Shown: in pieces, positions 63,814-64,000 of the stretch | How the letters are laid out: each line of letters starts with the position of its first letter | Position numbering within the stretch: the first letter of the stretch is position 1 | Origin: Ktedonospora formicarum | GTDB lineage: Bacteria; Chloroflexota; Ktedonobacteria; Ktedonobacterales; Ktedonobacteraceae | Length of the DNA: 64,000 bases | Direction: 5' to 3' | NCBI RefSeq assembly: GCF_016587355.1 | Contig: NZ_BNJF01000007.1 | Location: forward strand, 1 to 64,000 | The notes under the pieces: generated by a model | Told to the model about the DNA's origin: nothing | Seen by the model: the letters and a program-made list of their open reading frames with translations, nothing else | Database searches by the model: none | Made by a program: the position numbers and the translations under genes

Positions 63814-64000
63814 ATGAAGGGGATCGAAGGAACAACTCTCGGCAGGTATGAATTGCATCGCCGTGTCGCCCAGGGTGCAACCTCTGAAGTGTATCTCGGC
63901 TTTGATCGCCGTGTGCAGCGTGGCGTCGCCGTCAAAGTCCTCTATGGCAGCACAGAGCCATTTGTGCAGCGTTTCGAACATGAAGCCCAGGCCATCGGAG
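63814..64000 (+). CDS. Ser/Thr protein kinase, 3'-truncated by the window edge
   Basis: The first 62 codons are visible from an ATG with GGAG upstream. They read as a typical Hanks-type kinase N-terminus: GRYELHRRVAQGATSEVYLG (glycine loop) and VAVKVLYG (ATP-anchoring lysine). Whether it is active cannot be judged from this fragment. Confidence 0.8.
   Translation, partial: MKGIEGTTLGRYELHRRVAQGATSEVYLGFDRRVQRGVAVKVLYGSTEPFVQRFEHEAQAIG

Noticed and set aside
1..64000. tRNA or rRNA genes
   Set aside because: I looked for T-arm GGTTCGA-type sequences with acceptor pairing and found only occurrences inside coding genes.

Overview
The window is a 64 kb stretch of ordinary bacterial chromosome, densely coded on both strands, with moderately high GC. 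The gene mix fits a Chloroflexota bacterium, most likely of the class Ktedonobacteria. That mix includes a GAF/CdaR-type regulator, zinc-ribbon membrane proteins, large membrane mannosyltransferases, Ser/Thr-kinase-like and FHA proteins, a short KISKS-type ValRS behind a T-box, and many small dispersed palindromes. The taxonomic call is inference; no rRNA, tRNA or ribosomal protein gene is present to test it.

Layout. 1-5.8 kb: 3' part of a cytochrome P450, a frameshifted GAF-GAF-PucR/CdaR regulator, and a tetR-MFS drug-efflux operon. 6-13.5 kb: sensor kinase, Nif3-like protein, response regulator, histidine phosphatase, ROK protein, and a translationally coupled pair of unknown function. 13.6-20.4 kb: ErpA, subtilisin-like protease, M20 peptidase, thioredoxin reductase. 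20.6-26.8 kb: RecA-like ATPase with a repeat-rich tail, a lipoprotein, and a polyamine group (agmatinase, SAM decarboxylase, deoxyhypusine-synthase-like). 27-31 kb: uvrB and zinc-ribbon/coiled-coil proteins. 32-40 kb: class I aldolase, tandem S9 peptidases, a disordered R/Q/P-rich protein, and a PflA-like radical SAM protein. 40-47 kb: LysR regulator, zinc-ribbon membrane protein, T-box-valS, DUF2171-type protein, sigma-70 factor. 47.5-52.8 kb: three multi-membrane-span glycosyltransferases. 53-55 kb: pseudokinase-FHA gene broken by two frameshifts. 55-56 kb: a secreted protein running into a TnpB/omega-RNA-type remnant. 56-64 kb: galT-galK-M55 operon, methyltransferase, mutY, PIG-L deacetylase and the start of a Ser/Thr kinase.

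Two families of short interspersed repeats fill many intergenic gaps. Family A (12 loci, three of them tandem duplications) is built from CGAAAACCAACGCCGCT ... GCGGCTAGC ... CTCAGGTTTTCG. Family B (7 copies) is built from CATATGTAGGCGCTC ... TTCAGCGAGCGCC. Several gene ends carry unusually long perfect hairpins (23-34 bp stems, mostly 4-nt loops) that look like bidirectional terminators.

Three single-base frameshifts (near 1888, 53808 and 54364) each lie in a short G or C run one base shorter than expected. They could be sequencing or assembly errors, or real inactivation. No CRISPR array, defence island, prophage or complete transposon was found.
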